DNA from: Microbacterium sp. GCS4
Lineage (GTDB): Bacteria > Actinomycetota > Actinomycetes > Actinomycetales > Microbacteriaceae
Reading direction: 5' to 3'
Assembly (NCBI RefSeq): GCF_001262495.1
Contig: NZ_LGYE01000002.1
Span: forward strand, 796,368 to 860,367
DNA: 64,000 nucleotides
Each line of letters starts with the position of its first letter. The first letter of the stretch is position 1. The position numbers and the translations under genes are program-made. The notes under the pieces were generated by a model. That model was given only the letters and a program-made list of their open reading frames with translations. It was not told the DNA's origin and searched no databases. Positions 16,466 to 24,812 of the stretch are shown here, in pieces.

Positions 16466-17401
16466 CTACGCGGCGCGCGCGAAGCGCGATCTGTACTGCT
16501 GGGGCGACAGGCCGATTCGGTCGCGGAAGTGCTTGCGCAGCGCCGCGCCGGTCGCGAAGCCGGAGCGCGAGGCCACGTCGTCGATGAGCAGGTCGGTCGT
16601 CTCGAGCAGCTCGCGCGCCCTGTCGACGCGGGCGTCGGCGAACCAGTCGCCCACTGTCCGTCCGGTCTCGGAGCGGAACCGGCGGGTCAGCGTGCGCACG
16701 CTCATACCGAAGCGCTCGGCGACCTCGGCGAGGGAGAGCGGCTCATGGATGCGCGACGACAGCCACGCCTGGATGTCGCTGGCCGAGCCGGCGGCGGCGG
16801 TGGGCAGGGTGGGTCGGGCGATGAACTGCCGCTGACCGCCTCCGCGGTGCGGGGCCGCCAGCGTCACCCGCGCGACCTGCGCGGCGACCGCCGCCCCATG
16901 GTCCTTCGCGATCAGATGCATGGTCGCGTCGACGGCCGCCGAGGCTCCGGCTGCGGTGAGCACGGTGCCGCTGTCGACGAAGAGCTCGTCCTCCCGGAGG
17001 CGCACGCGGGGGAACCGGCGAGCGAACTCGGTCGAGGCGCACCAGTGCGTCGTGGCCTCGAGACCGTCGAGCAGGCCGGCGGCGGCGAGCGTGAACGCGC
17101 CGGTGCAGTAGCTGACGATGCGGCGGTCGGCGAGGGCGGCGAGGCCGATCGGGTCGCCGGACACCTCGGCGTCGCTCCACGGCGGCACGATGATCGTGTC
17201 GGCGGTGTCGAGCGCGGACCGGTCGGCCTGCGGCGTCACGGAGAAGTCGGCGTTGGTCGCCACGGGGAGACCGTCCAGGGTGCAGGTGGTGACGGAGTAG
17301 AGGGGGACGCCGTCCTTCTCGGCGGCGCGGAAGAACCGGGCGGGCACGCCGAGCTCGTAGGGGAACACCCCGGGGAGGGCCACGACGACGATCGAATGCA
17401 T
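16466..17401 (-). CDS. GlxA-family transcriptional regulator (DJ-1/PfpI domain plus AraC HTH)
   Basis: A 311-residue protein. Residues ~1-170 are a DJ-1/PfpI-like domain (IVVVALPGVFPYELGVPARFF near the start; VSYCTGAFTLAAAGLLDG, where the Cys occupies the nucleophile-elbow position). Residues ~215-311 are an AraC-type double helix-turn-helix (LSLAEVAERFGMSVRTLTRRF, then DDVASRSGFATGAALRKHFRD). Such proteins are DNA-binding activators that sense small ligands through the DJ-1 domain. ATG 17401 is chosen over an upstream ATG at 17428 because it begins directly at the first strand. It diverges from the quinone-oxidoreductase-like gene at 17518, a possible target. Confidence 0.88.
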   Translation of the reverse strand: MHSIVVVALPGVFPYELGVPARFFRAAEKDGVPLYSVTTCTLDGLPVATNADFSVTPQADRSALDTADTIIVPPWSDAEVSGDPIGLAALADRRIVSYCTGAFTLAAAGLLDGLEATTHWCASTEFARRFPRVRLREDELFVDSGTVLTAAGASAAVDATMHLIAKDHGAAVAAQVARVTLAAPHRGGGQRQFIARPTLPTAAAGSASDIQAWLSSRIHEPLSLAEVAERFGMSVRTLTRRFRSETGRTVGDWFADARVDRARELLETTDLLIDDVASRSGFATGAALRKHFRDRIGLSPQQYRSRFARAA

Positions 17402-17517
17402 GGCTCTATCGTGACACATGTTGTCCATCCGGCCACTATCCGGCCGGGAGGCTGCCGAGGATGCTGGGACAGCGGCCCCGGATGCACCGGGACGCCGCCC
17501 GACAGAAAGGCAGCGCC

Positions 17518-18471
17518 GTGCGCTCAGCGAAGTACACCGGACCGGGGTCCGCCGCCCAGGTCGTCTCGATCACCGTGATCGACGCCCCTCGTCCCGCCGC
17601 CGACGAGGTGCTCCTCCGCGTCGGCGCGGCGGGGCTCAACCCCGTCGACGTCAAGATCCGCGCCGCCGCGACCGACTTCGGTGTCATCCGCTACTCCGAT
17701 CGCCCGGGATGGGACGTCGCCGGCGTCGTGGTCGCGGTCGGCGACGACGTCGAGGAGTGGGCGGCCGGTGACCGGGTCCACGCGCTCGCCGGGTTCCCCC
17801 GCGCGGCGCACACCCTCGCCGAGTACGCCGCGGTCGCGGCATCCGATCTCGCGCGCATCCCGCGGGCGTGGAGCACCGCACAGGCCGGGGCGGCCCCGCT
17901 CGCCGCCCTCACCGCCTGGCAGGCGCTCGACGCCGCGGGCGTGCGCGCCGATGCGGGCGCGGGGCAGCGGGTGCTCGTGCTCGGGGGCTCCGGCGGAGTG
18001 GGGCACTTGGCGATCCAGCTCGCCGTCGCCCGCGGGGCCTCCGTCGTCGCGACCGCGAGCCCCGGCAAGCACGACCTCGTCCGCTCGTGGGGCGCGGACG
18101 AGGTCGTCGACTACCGCGACGAGCAGGCGCTCGCCGCGATCGCGCCCGTCGACGCCGTGATCGTCACGGTCGACGGAACACTGCCGCCGCGTGGGGCCGT
18201 CGCCCCCGGCACCTCCGTGATCAGCATCACCGGTCTGACGAACGCCCAGCGCGCGCAGCTGGCCGAGTGGGGCGCCTCGCCCGTCGAATGGATCCTCGTG
18301 CACGCGGACGGGGTGCAGCTCGGGGAGATCGCCGACCTCGCGGATGCTGGACGCGTGACCGTGCACCTCGACGCGGAGTTCCCGCTCGACGAGCTCGTCT
18401 CCGCTCAGGAGCGCGTCGAGACCGGACGCGCGACGGGAAAAGTCGTCGTGATCGTCGACCCGGAGGTCTGA
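17518..18471 (+). CDS. Quinone-oxidoreductase-like MDR-family NADP-dependent oxidoreductase
   Basis: A 317-residue zeta-crystallin/quinone oxidoreductase type protein of the medium-chain dehydrogenase superfamily, without zinc ligands. The catalytic domain begins PAADEVLLRVGAAGLNPVDVKIR, with the invariant NPxD. The nucleotide-binding segment is VLVLGGSGGVGHLAIQLAVA (GxGxxG-type). The GTG start at 17518 with AAAGG upstream is preferred to an ATG at 17461, whose extra residues are unlike the family. It probably reduces a quinone or an enone with NADPH. It is divergent from the GlxA-type regulator and convergent with the MarR gene, either of which could control it. Confidence 0.85.
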   Translation: MRSAKYTGPGSAAQVVSITVIDAPRPAADEVLLRVGAAGLNPVDVKIRAAATDFGVIRYSDRPGWDVAGVVVAVGDDVEEWAAGDRVHALAGFPRAAHTLAEYAAVAASDLARIPRAWSTAQAGAAPLAALTAWQALDAAGVRADAGAGQRVLVLGGSGGVGHLAIQLAVARGASVVATASPGKHDLVRSWGADEVVDYRDEQALAAIAPVDAVIVTVDGTLPPRGAVAPGTSVISITGLTNAQRAQLAEWGASPVEWILVHADGVQLGEIADLADAGRVTVHLDAEFPLDELVSAQERVETGRATGKVVVIVDPEV

Positions 18472-18493
18472 TCGCCGCGACTCCGGGCCGTGG

Positions 18494-18988
18494 TCAGGCG
18501 TCGAAGCTCAGGCTCAGCTTGCGGAGCAGCGCGGCCAGGCGGTCACGATCGCCGCGCGACAGGCCCTGCAGCAGATCGGCCTCGACGTCGACCAGGCGCG
18601 TGATCGCGGCATCCACCCGGATCCGGCCGTCGTCCGTGAGCGTGACCAGCACGCTCCGGCCGTCGGCCGGGTCGGCCTCCCGTCGCACGAAGCGTCGGCC
18701 GACCAGTCGGTCGATGCGGTTGGTCATGGTGCCGCTGGAGACCAGCGTCTGCTGCAGCAGCTGCTTGGGGGAGAGCTGGAACGGGGAGCCGGCACGCCGC
18801 AGCGCCGACAGCACATCCCACTCCCAGGGTTCCAGGTCGCTGCGGCGGAACACGTCCCGCCGCGCACGATCCAGCAGGCGGGTGAGGCGGTCCATGCGCG
18901 ACAGCACCTCGAGCGGCGAGAAATCGAGGTCCGGTCGCTGGGTGTTCCACGCGCCGACGATCCGGTCGACCTCATCCGCCTCGCTCAT
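18494..18988 (-). CDS. MarR-family transcriptional regulator
   Basis: A 164-residue winged-helix regulator. The recognition region reads QLSPKQLLQQTLVSSGTMTNRIDRLVGRRFV, followed by the wing RREADPADGRSVLVTLTDDG, the family hallmark DxRs. N- and C-terminal helices would form the dimer interface. The ATG at 18988 has GGACGG just upstream. Its effector and targets are unknown. It is convergent with the oxidoreductase gene, 22 bp apart, and divergent from the tRNA-Gln/glmU transcription unit. Confidence 0.9.
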   Translation of the reverse strand: MSEADEVDRIVGAWNTQRPDLDFSPLEVLSRMDRLTRLLDRARRDVFRRSDLEPWEWDVLSALRRAGSPFQLSPKQLLQQTLVSSGTMTNRIDRLVGRRFVRREADPADGRSVLVTLTDDGRIRVDAAITRLVDVEADLLQGLSRGDRDRLAALLRKLSLSFDA

Positions 18989-19060
18989 CCGTCCATTATC
19001 GCGGGAAGCGCATGGGCAGACGTGGCAGACTTGACGGGCGGCCTCCTCGGGGCGCCGCGG

Positions 19061-19132
19061 TCCGCCGTGGTGTAATGGCAGCACGACAGCCTTTGGAGCT
19101 GTGAGGTCTAGGTTCGAGTCCTGGCGGCGGAG
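19061..19132 (+). tRNA. tRNA-Gln (anticodon TTG)
   Basis: A complete cloverleaf of 72 nt. The acceptor stem TCCGCCG pairs with CGGCGGA (19125-19131), G19132 is the discriminator, and the D arm reads GTGTAATGGCAGCAC. The anticodon stem ACAGC/GCTGT flanks the loop CTTTGGA, giving anticodon TTG for glutamine codons CAA/CAG. The T arm contains GGTTCGAGTCC. CCA is not encoded; the next bases are CATG, the last three being the glmU start codon. Confidence 0.97.
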
Positions 19133-19133
19133 C

Positions 19134-20582
19134 ATGACCGGAAACGACAGCGTCGCAGGCAGCGACCTCGCCATCATCATCCTCGCTGCGGGCCAGGGCA
19201 CGCGCATGAAGTCGCGACTCCCCAAGGTGCTGCACCCGATCGGCGGGCGCCCGCTCGTCGGGCATGTGCTCACGACGGCCGCGCGGCTCAGCGCCGCCCA
19301 CGTCGAGGTCGTCGTGCGGCACGAGCGCGACCAGGTCGTCGCAGCGCTGTCGGAGAGCTACCCCGACGCGGTCTTCGTCGACCAGGACGAGGTGCCCGGC
19401 ACCGGTCGTGCCGTGCAGGTCGCGATCGACGCGCTCCCCGCCGAGTTCGACGGAGACGTGCTCGTGCTCTCGGGCGACTGCCCGCTGGCGGACGCCGACA
19501 CGCTCACCGGCTTCCTCGACGCGCACCGCACGGCGGGCGCTCCCGCGACGCTCATGACCGCCGTCGTCGACGACCCCACGGGGTACGGCCGCGTCATCCG
19601 GGACCCCGACGGCGGCGTCGACCGCATCGTCGAGCAGAAGGATGCGAGCGCCGACGAAGCCGCGGTCCGGGAGATCAACGCAGGGATGTACGTCTTCCGC
19701 GCGGCGACACTGCGTCGCTACCTGCCGGAGATCGGCGTCGACAACGCCCAGGGCGAGATGTACCTCACCGACGTCCCGGGGCTGCTCCGTCGCGACGGAG
19801 ACCGCGTCGCGGCATCCGTCGTCTCCGACGTCACCGTCACCTACGGCGTCAATGACCGTGCGCAGCTCGCCCTCGTCGGCCGCCTGCTCAACGAGCGCAT
19901 AGTGCGTCGCTGGCAGCTCGAGGGCGTCACGGTCGTCGACCCCGCGACCACCTGGATCGACGACGACGCCGTGCTCGCCCCCGACGTCACCCTGCTGCCG
20001 CACACGCAGATCCTGCGTGCGACGAAGATCGGCGCAGGGGCGATCATCGGCCCCGACACCACGCTCGTCGACTGCGAGGTGGGCGAGGATGCGATCGTCC
20101 GCCGCAGCGATGCGACGCTCGCCGTGATCGGCGCCGAGGCGACCGTCGGCCCCTTCTCCTTCCTGCGGCCCAACACGGTCCTCGGCGCGAAGGGTAAGAT
20201 CGGCGCGTACGTCGAGACCAAGAACGCCGAGATCGGCGAGGGCAGCAAGGTCCCGCACCTGTCATACGTCGGCGATGCGACCGTCGGCCGCGGCGTCAAC
20301 CTCGGCGCCAGCACGATCACCGCCAACTACGACGATGTCAACAAGCACCGCACCGTGGTGGAGGACGAGGTGCACACGGGGTCGCACACGACCCTCGTCG
20401 CGCCCGTTAGGCTGGGAGCAGGCGCCAAGACAGGTGCCGGAGCCGTCGTCCGCAAGGACGTCCCCGCCGGTGCTCTTGCCATGAGCGTCGCCCCCCAGCG
20501 CAACATCGAAGGCTGGGTCGAGAACAACAGGGCAGGCACGGGAGCGGCGGACGCCGCGGCCCGGTCGCGAGCGGCGGAGTAG
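19134..20582 (+). CDS. glmU: Bifunctional N-acetylglucosamine-1-phosphate uridyltransferase / glucosamine-1-phosphate acetyltransferase
   Basis: A 482-residue two-domain enzyme for UDP-GlcNAc synthesis, the peptidoglycan precursor. The N-terminal uridyltransferase domain has IIILAAGQGTRMKSRLPKVLHPIGG (nucleotide loop with the catalytic Arg/Lys) and VLVLSGDCPLAD (metal-binding Asp). The C-terminal acetyltransferase domain is a left-handed beta helix of hexapeptide repeats; VETKNAEIGEGSKVPHLSYVGDA contains the catalytic His. ATG 19134 is the only reasonable start, and it lies one base after the tRNA-Gln 3' end, so it has no room for a separate promoter or ribosome binding site. prs follows 8 bp later. 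Confidence 0.95.
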   Translation: MTGNDSVAGSDLAIIILAAGQGTRMKSRLPKVLHPIGGRPLVGHVLTTAARLSAAHVEVVVRHERDQVVAALSESYPDAVFVDQDEVPGTGRAVQVAIDALPAEFDGDVLVLSGDCPLADADTLTGFLDAHRTAGAPATLMTAVVDDPTGYGRVIRDPDGGVDRIVEQKDASADEAAVREINAGMYVFRAATLRRYLPEIGVDNAQGEMYLTDVPGLLRRDGDRVAASVVSDVTVTYGVNDRAQLALVGRLLNERIVRRWQLEGVTVVDPATTWIDDDAVLAPDVTLLPHTQILRATKIGAGAIIGPDTTLVDCEVGEDAIVRRSDATLAVIGAEATVGPFSFLRPNTVLGAKGKIGAYVETKNAEIGEGSKVPHLSYVGDATVGRGVNLGASTITANYDDVNKHRTVVEDEVHTGSHTTLVAPVRLGAGAKTGAGAVVRKDVPAGALAMSVAPQRNIEGWVENNRAGTGAADAAARSRAAE

Positions 20583-20590
20583 GCGGACTG

Positions 20591-21625
20591 ATGGCGCGCA
20601 AGAAGAAGACGGTCGATCTGGATCGGGACAACGGCATCGCCCCTGGTCTCGTCGCCAAGACCAAGAAGCGGCTCGTCGTCGCCGGCGGACGCTCGCACCC
20701 CGAGCTCACGGCGGCCGTCGCCGCGGCTCTCGGCACCGAGGTCGTGCCCACCGAGCACCGCACGTTCGCCTCGGGTGAGATCTACGCCCGCTTCGAGGTG
20801 TCGATCCGCGGCTGCGACCTCTTCCTCATCCAGACGTTCGGCGAGCCGGTCAACGAGTGGCTGATGGAGACGCTCATCATGATCGACGCGGCCAAGCGCG
20901 CCTCCGCCAAGCGCATCACGGTCGTCGCGCCGTACTATCCGTATTCGCGTCAGGACAAGAAGGGCCGCGGCCGCGAGCCGATCAGTGCCCGCCTCGTCGC
21001 CGATCTGCTCAAGACGGCCGGCGCCGACCGCGTCATGAGCGTCGACCTGCACGCCGCGCAGATCCAGGGCTTCTTCGACGGTCCCGTCGACCACCTGTTC
21101 GCCAAGCCCGTGCTGCTCGAGCACTTCCAGCGCACGCTGAGCCCCGCCGACCGCGAGATCCTCACGGTCGTCTCGCCCGACATGGGCCGCGTCCGCGTCG
21201 CCGACACGTGGTCCGACAGCCTCGGCGCCCCGCTCGCGATCATCCACAAGCGTCGCGACCCCAAGGTCGCGAACCAGGTGTCGGTCCACGAGATCGTCGG
21301 CACGGTCGAGGGTCGCACGTGTCTCCTCGTCGACGACATGATCGACACGGGCGGCACGATCGTGAAGGCCGCGCAGGCGCTCAAGGCGAACGGCGCGCAC
21401 CGTGTCATCGTCGCCGCGACCCACGCGATCTTCAGCGACCCCGCCTCGGAGCGGCTGCAGGATGCGTCGATCGACGAGGTCGTCGTCACCGACACGATCC
21501 CGCTGTCGGAGTCGCGTCGCTGGGACACGCTCACGATCCTCCCGATCGCCCCGATGCTGGCGCGTGCGATCCACGAGGTCTTCGAGGACGGCTCGGTCAC
21601 GAGCATGTTCGGCGGCGACGCGTAG
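20591..21625 (+). CDS. prs: Ribose-phosphate pyrophosphokinase
   Basis: A 344-residue PRPP synthetase that transfers pyrophosphate from ATP to ribose-5-phosphate. The PRPP loop reads CLLVDDMIDTGGTI. The ATP/metal segment is VVAPYYPYSRQDKKGRGREPISARLVADLL, and VMSVDLHAAQIQGFFD carries the metal-binding His. A short basic N-terminal extension (MARKKKTVDLDRDNG) precedes the usual start of the fold. It directly follows glmU (8-bp gap), an arrangement common in actinobacteria and firmicutes. A hairpin begins at the stop codon. Confidence 0.95.
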   Translation: MARKKKTVDLDRDNGIAPGLVAKTKKRLVVAGGRSHPELTAAVAAALGTEVVPTEHRTFASGEIYARFEVSIRGCDLFLIQTFGEPVNEWLMETLIMIDAAKRASAKRITVVAPYYPYSRQDKKGRGREPISARLVADLLKTAGADRVMSVDLHAAQIQGFFDGPVDHLFAKPVLLEHFQRTLSPADREILTVVSPDMGRVRVADTWSDSLGAPLAIIHKRRDPKVANQVSVHEIVGTVEGRTCLLVDDMIDTGGTIVKAAQALKANGAHRVIVAATHAIFSDPASERLQDASIDEVVVTDTIPLSESRRWDTLTILPIAPMLARAIHEVFEDGSVTSMFGGDA

Positions 21626-21654
21626 CCCGAGCTTAGGCGACGCTAACCTCGGGC
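21625..21654 (+). promoter_or_regulatory. Hairpin / weak iron-box-like sequence between prs and the flavin module
   Basis: GCCCGAG (21625-21631) pairs with CTCGGGC (21648-21654), and inside it TTAG (21633-21636) pairs with CTAA (21643-21646) after a C-C mismatch. This could terminate prs. The core TTAGGCGACGCTAACCTCG (21633-21651) also matches the DtxR/IdeR consensus in 14 of 19 positions, so it could instead be an operator for the downstream flavoprotein genes. The sequence alone does not decide. Confidence 0.45.
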
Positions 21655-21730
21655 ACAGCCGGTCCATAGCCAGGATCCCTACGGTCGATTCAGCGACATA
21701 CAGTCGTCTCGACCGAGCCGGAGGACCATC

Positions 21731-22186
21731 ATGATCCGCACGACCGTACCGACCACTGTCCGCAAGGGCTCCGCCGTCCTCGGAGTCGCGGGGCTCCTCG
21801 TGCTCGCCGGATGCTCCGGCAACGCCGATGCCGAGTCCCCCGCATCCGACACGAGCACGCCCTCGTCCGACTCCGGCGCCGCGGGCGGCGACTACAAGGA
21901 CGGCACCTACACGGCCGACGGCTCCTACCAGACGCCGGAGACCGTCGAGACGATCTCGGTGACGCTGACGATCGCCGACGGCGTCGTGGAGGACGTCGAG
22001 GTGACGGGCGACCCGCAGGCACGCGAGACAGAGCAGTACCAGGGGCAGTTCATCGACGGCATCTCGGACGAGGTCGTCGGCAAGTCCCTCGACGAGCTGA
22101 ACGTGAGCCGCGTCGCCGGCTCCTCGCTCACGAGCGGCGGCTTCAACGAGGCCGTCGACTCGATCAAGGAGCAGGCCGCGGCCTGA
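21731..22186 (+). CDS. FMN-binding domain lipoprotein
   Basis: A 151-residue exported protein. The signal peptide ends in a lipobox LVLAGC, so the mature protein is anchored outside the membrane. A Ser/Pro/Asp-rich linker follows, then an FMN-binding (FMN_bind/NqrC-like) domain from about residue 55: YKDGTYTADGSYQTPETVETISVTLTI, then DVEVTGDPQARETEQYQGQF and LNVSRVAGSSLTSGGFNEAV. The SxT-type segment near SSLTSGG is where ApbE would attach FMN covalently. It is followed by apbE and a membrane reductase, and probably passes electrons on the outer face. GGAGG precedes the ATG. Confidence 0.88.
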   Translation: MIRTTVPTTVRKGSAVLGVAGLLVLAGCSGNADAESPASDTSTPSSDSGAAGGDYKDGTYTADGSYQTPETVETISVTLTIADGVVEDVEVTGDPQARETEQYQGQFIDGISDEVVGKSLDELNVSRVAGSSLTSGGFNEAVDSIKEQAAA

Positions 22187-22204
22187 TCTCGGAGAGCCGC
22201 GACC

Positions 22205-23062
22205 ATGGCGATCTGGCGCTTCGACGCGATCGGCACCGTCTGGGAGATCGAGACCGCGAGCGAGCTCGACGCTGTCAGACGCGACGGCGTGAGCGCCCTG
22301 ATCGGGCGGTTCGATCGGGTCTGGTCGCGGTTCCGCCCCGACTCAGAGGTGCACAGGCTCGGACGCGAGGGAGGGATGCTGGCCTCGGCAGACGCCGCGC
22401 CCATGCTCGACGCCTATCGCGCGGCGTCGGCCGCCACGCATGGCGGCGTGAATCCGCTCGTGGCCGACAGCCTCGTCGCGCTCGGCTACGACCCCGACTA
22501 CTCGCTGGTCGCGGGGGAGCCCGTGCCCGCGATCGCGCACTGGACCGGGATCGTCCACTGGGATGAACGCGGCGCGACGGCATCCGCTCCCGCGCTGCTC
22601 GACGTGGGCGCGTTGGGCAAGGGGCGGCTGGTCGACCTCGTGGCCGCGGAGCTCGCGGATGTTCCGGGCGATGTCGTCGTCGACGCCGGCGGTGACATCC
22701 GCGTGCGTGGCGGCGCCGTGCGCATCGGCCTCGAGCATCCCTACGACGCCACGAAGGCGATCGGCGTGGCGGAGGTGCAGGATGCGGCGCTCTGCGCCTC
22801 GGCGGCGAACAGGCGCGCCTGGGGCGACGGACTGCATCACGTCCTCGACGCGCGCACCGGCATCCCGGTCCGCACCTGGGTGGCGACCTGGGCGATCGGC
22901 GCCGACGCGATGCACGCCGATGCGGTCGCCACGGCCCTGTTCTTCGACGGCGGCCCGGACCTCGCCGCGCAGTGGGGCGTCGAGTGGGTGCGGATGTCGA
23001 CCGACGGACGTGCCGAGCGCTCGCGGGACTGCCCGGTCGAGCTGTTCACCGCGCGCGGCTAG
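22205..23062 (+). CDS. apbE: FAD:protein FMN transferase
   Basis: A 285-residue ApbE-family flavin transferase that hydrolyses FAD and joins FMN to a Thr/Ser of a target protein. Family segments are FDAIGTVWEIE at the start, then LDVGALGKGRLVDLVA (the D-x-G-(A/G)-x-x-K-G motif), DVVVDAGGDIRV, and the late WAIGADAMHADAVATALFFDGG (the metal-binding A-D-A segment). No signal peptide is visible, so it appears cytoplasmic or exported by another route. It lies between the FMN-binding lipoprotein, its likely substrate, and the membrane reductase. GGAGAG precedes ATG 22205. Confidence 0.92.
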   Translation: MAIWRFDAIGTVWEIETASELDAVRRDGVSALIGRFDRVWSRFRPDSEVHRLGREGGMLASADAAPMLDAYRAASAATHGGVNPLVADSLVALGYDPDYSLVAGEPVPAIAHWTGIVHWDERGATASAPALLDVGALGKGRLVDLVAAELADVPGDVVVDAGGDIRVRGGAVRIGLEHPYDATKAIGVAEVQDAALCASAANRRAWGDGLHHVLDARTGIPVRTWVATWAIGADAMHADAVATALFFDGGPDLAAQWGVEWVRMSTDGRAERSRDCPVELFTARG

Positions 23063-23106
23063 CGCGGACCCTGCCCTCACCACTCCGAGTACGGAAGAGT
23101 AGACCC

Positions 23107-24681
23107 GTGATCACCTCCCTCACCGCCCTCCGGCAGCGCGTGCTCGCACTCCTCGGCGGCATCTCGATGTACCGCCTGGTGCTGTTCGCGCTCCTGGGCC
23201 TCGCGGTCATCGCGATCGTCCTGTCGGCTCTCGGTGTGATCGTCTCTCCGACGCCGCTCGAGATCGTCGCCTCCTTCGCGGTGCTCGCGGTCGTCATCTC
23301 CGTCGTGGATGCCGCGGCGCAGCGCCTCCTGCGGCTCCCGTGGCGTATCGAGTCCTCGCTCGTGACCGCCCTCATCCTCCTTTTCGTGCTGCGTCCGGGT
23401 CTCGAACCCGCGACGCTGCTCGGTCTCGCGATCGCCGGCGTGGTCGCGAGCCTGTCGAAGTACCTGATCGCGTGGCGCGGGCGGCACATCCTCAACCCCG
23501 CGGCCTTCGGTGCCGCGGTCGTGTCGATCCTGGGGTCTTTCGGGGCGTTCGAGTGGCTCGGCACCTCGTCGTCGTGGTGGGTCGGCACGCCCTCGCTGTT
23601 CCTCCCCGTCGCCGTCCTCGGCCTCGCGGTGCTCTGGCGCACCGAGAAGGTGCGCATCGTCCTCGCGTTCCTCGTGATCGCGATCGCGGTGTCCGTGCTC
23701 CGACAGGCCGTACAGGCGCAGGAGTTCGACATCGCGTTCGACCTCGGGTCCGCTCTCTCCTTCGCGGTGCTGCAGTCGCCGTTCCTCTTCCTCGGCGCGT
23801 TCATGCTCTCGGAACCGCTCACGCTGCCGCCGCGTCGCTGGCAGCAGTTCTCCGTCGCGGCGCTCGTCGGCGTCCTCGCCGGGTGGCCCATCGCGATCGG
23901 CTCCCTGTTCACCCTCGGACAGGAGCGTGCGCTGCTGATCGGCAACCTCCTCGCGTTTGCCTTCGCGCTGCGAGGATCCGTGCGACTCGTGCTCGAGAGC
24001 CGCCGCTTCATCACCCCGACCGCGCAGGAGCTGACGTTCCGCGCACGGGGGAAGGTGCGGTTCCTCGCGGGCCAGTACCTCGAGCTCGACGTTCCTCACC
24101 ACAGGCCCGATGCGCGGGGGACGCGTCGCGAGTTCAGCATCGTGTCGGCGCCCGCCGACCTGCCGACCCTGCGCATCGCCTACAAGAACGGCGATCAGAA
24201 GCATCCGTCCAGCTACAAGCGCGCCCTGGCCGCCGCCGAACCGGGAGCGACCCTCGCGGTGACCGGCACCTGGGGCGACTTCCTGCTCCCGCGCTCCGAG
24301 GCCCCCGTGCTGATGGTCGCCGCCGGCATCGGCGTGACGCCGTTCGTGTCGCAGCTGCGTCAGCTGCAGAGCACGGGGCAGCAGCGCGACGTCGTGCTCG
24401 TGTACGTCGCCTCGGACAGCAGCGAGCTGGCCTTCCGTGATGAGCTCGCGGCGACGGGCGCTCGCGTCGTGGTGTTCACGCGCGACGAGCCGGCCGACCT
24501 GCCCCCGCAGTGGATCTGGGCGCAGGGCGCGCGCCTCGACGCCGAGGGGCTGGAGCGCTGCGTGCCCGACATCGGGGTGCGCCACGCGTACATCTCCGGC
24601 CCGCCGAGGCTGATCGCCGACCTCGCCCCCGCCCTGCAGAAGGCCCGCACGCTCACGACCGACGCCTTCGCCGGCTACTGA
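23107..24681 (+). CDS. NqrB/RnfD-like membrane protein fused to an FAD/NAD(P)H reductase domain
   Basis: A 524-residue protein. Residues ~15-300 are about nine transmembrane helices resembling NqrB/RnfD-type proteins, with RWRGRHILNPAAFGAA-like family sequence (seen as IAWRGRHILNPAAFGAAVV). Residues ~305-524 are a ferredoxin-reductase-type domain: RREFSIVSAPAD (FAD-binding R-x-(F/Y)-S), MVAAGIGVTPFVSQLRQLQ (NAD(P)H pyrophosphate loop) and HAYISGPPRLIADL at the end. It probably oxidises NAD(P)H inside and moves electrons through bound flavin to the FMN lipoprotein outside, for example to reduce ferric iron; the acceptor is an inference. The GTG start at 23107 has GGAAGAG upstream. Confidence 0.82.
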   Translation: MITSLTALRQRVLALLGGISMYRLVLFALLGLAVIAIVLSALGVIVSPTPLEIVASFAVLAVVISVVDAAAQRLLRLPWRIESSLVTALILLFVLRPGLEPATLLGLAIAGVVASLSKYLIAWRGRHILNPAAFGAAVVSILGSFGAFEWLGTSSSWWVGTPSLFLPVAVLGLAVLWRTEKVRIVLAFLVIAIAVSVLRQAVQAQEFDIAFDLGSALSFAVLQSPFLFLGAFMLSEPLTLPPRRWQQFSVAALVGVLAGWPIAIGSLFTLGQERALLIGNLLAFAFALRGSVRLVLESRRFITPTAQELTFRARGKVRFLAGQYLELDVPHHRPDARGTRREFSIVSAPADLPTLRIAYKNGDQKHPSSYKRALAAAEPGATLAVTGTWGDFLLPRSEAPVLMVAAGIGVTPFVSQLRQLQSTGQQRDVVLVYVASDSSELAFRDELAATGARVVVFTRDEPADLPPQWIWAQGARLDAEGLERCVPDIGVRHAYISGPPRLIADLAPALQKARTLTTDAFAGY

Positions 24682-24712
24682 GGCTTCGGCGCGCGTCCCG
24701 AACAGCGGGCCG

Positions 24713-24780
24713 CGTCCCGATCGGCTGACGGAATCGCCGGGTCGGTCGGCGGATCGGGACGACGTCCGCGGATCGGGACG
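24713..24780. repeat. CGTCCCGATC inverted-repeat cluster between convergent genes
   Basis: CGTCCCGATC (24713-24722) is matched by inverted copies GATCGGGACG at 24752-24761 and 24771-24780. A partial copy (CGTCCCGA) also lies at 24694-24701. The region separates the convergent reductase and histidine-kinase genes and may act as a two-way terminator. Confidence 0.5.
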
Positions 24781-24812
24781 TCGGTAGGTCGGGTGGGATG
24801 CCGGATCAGACG

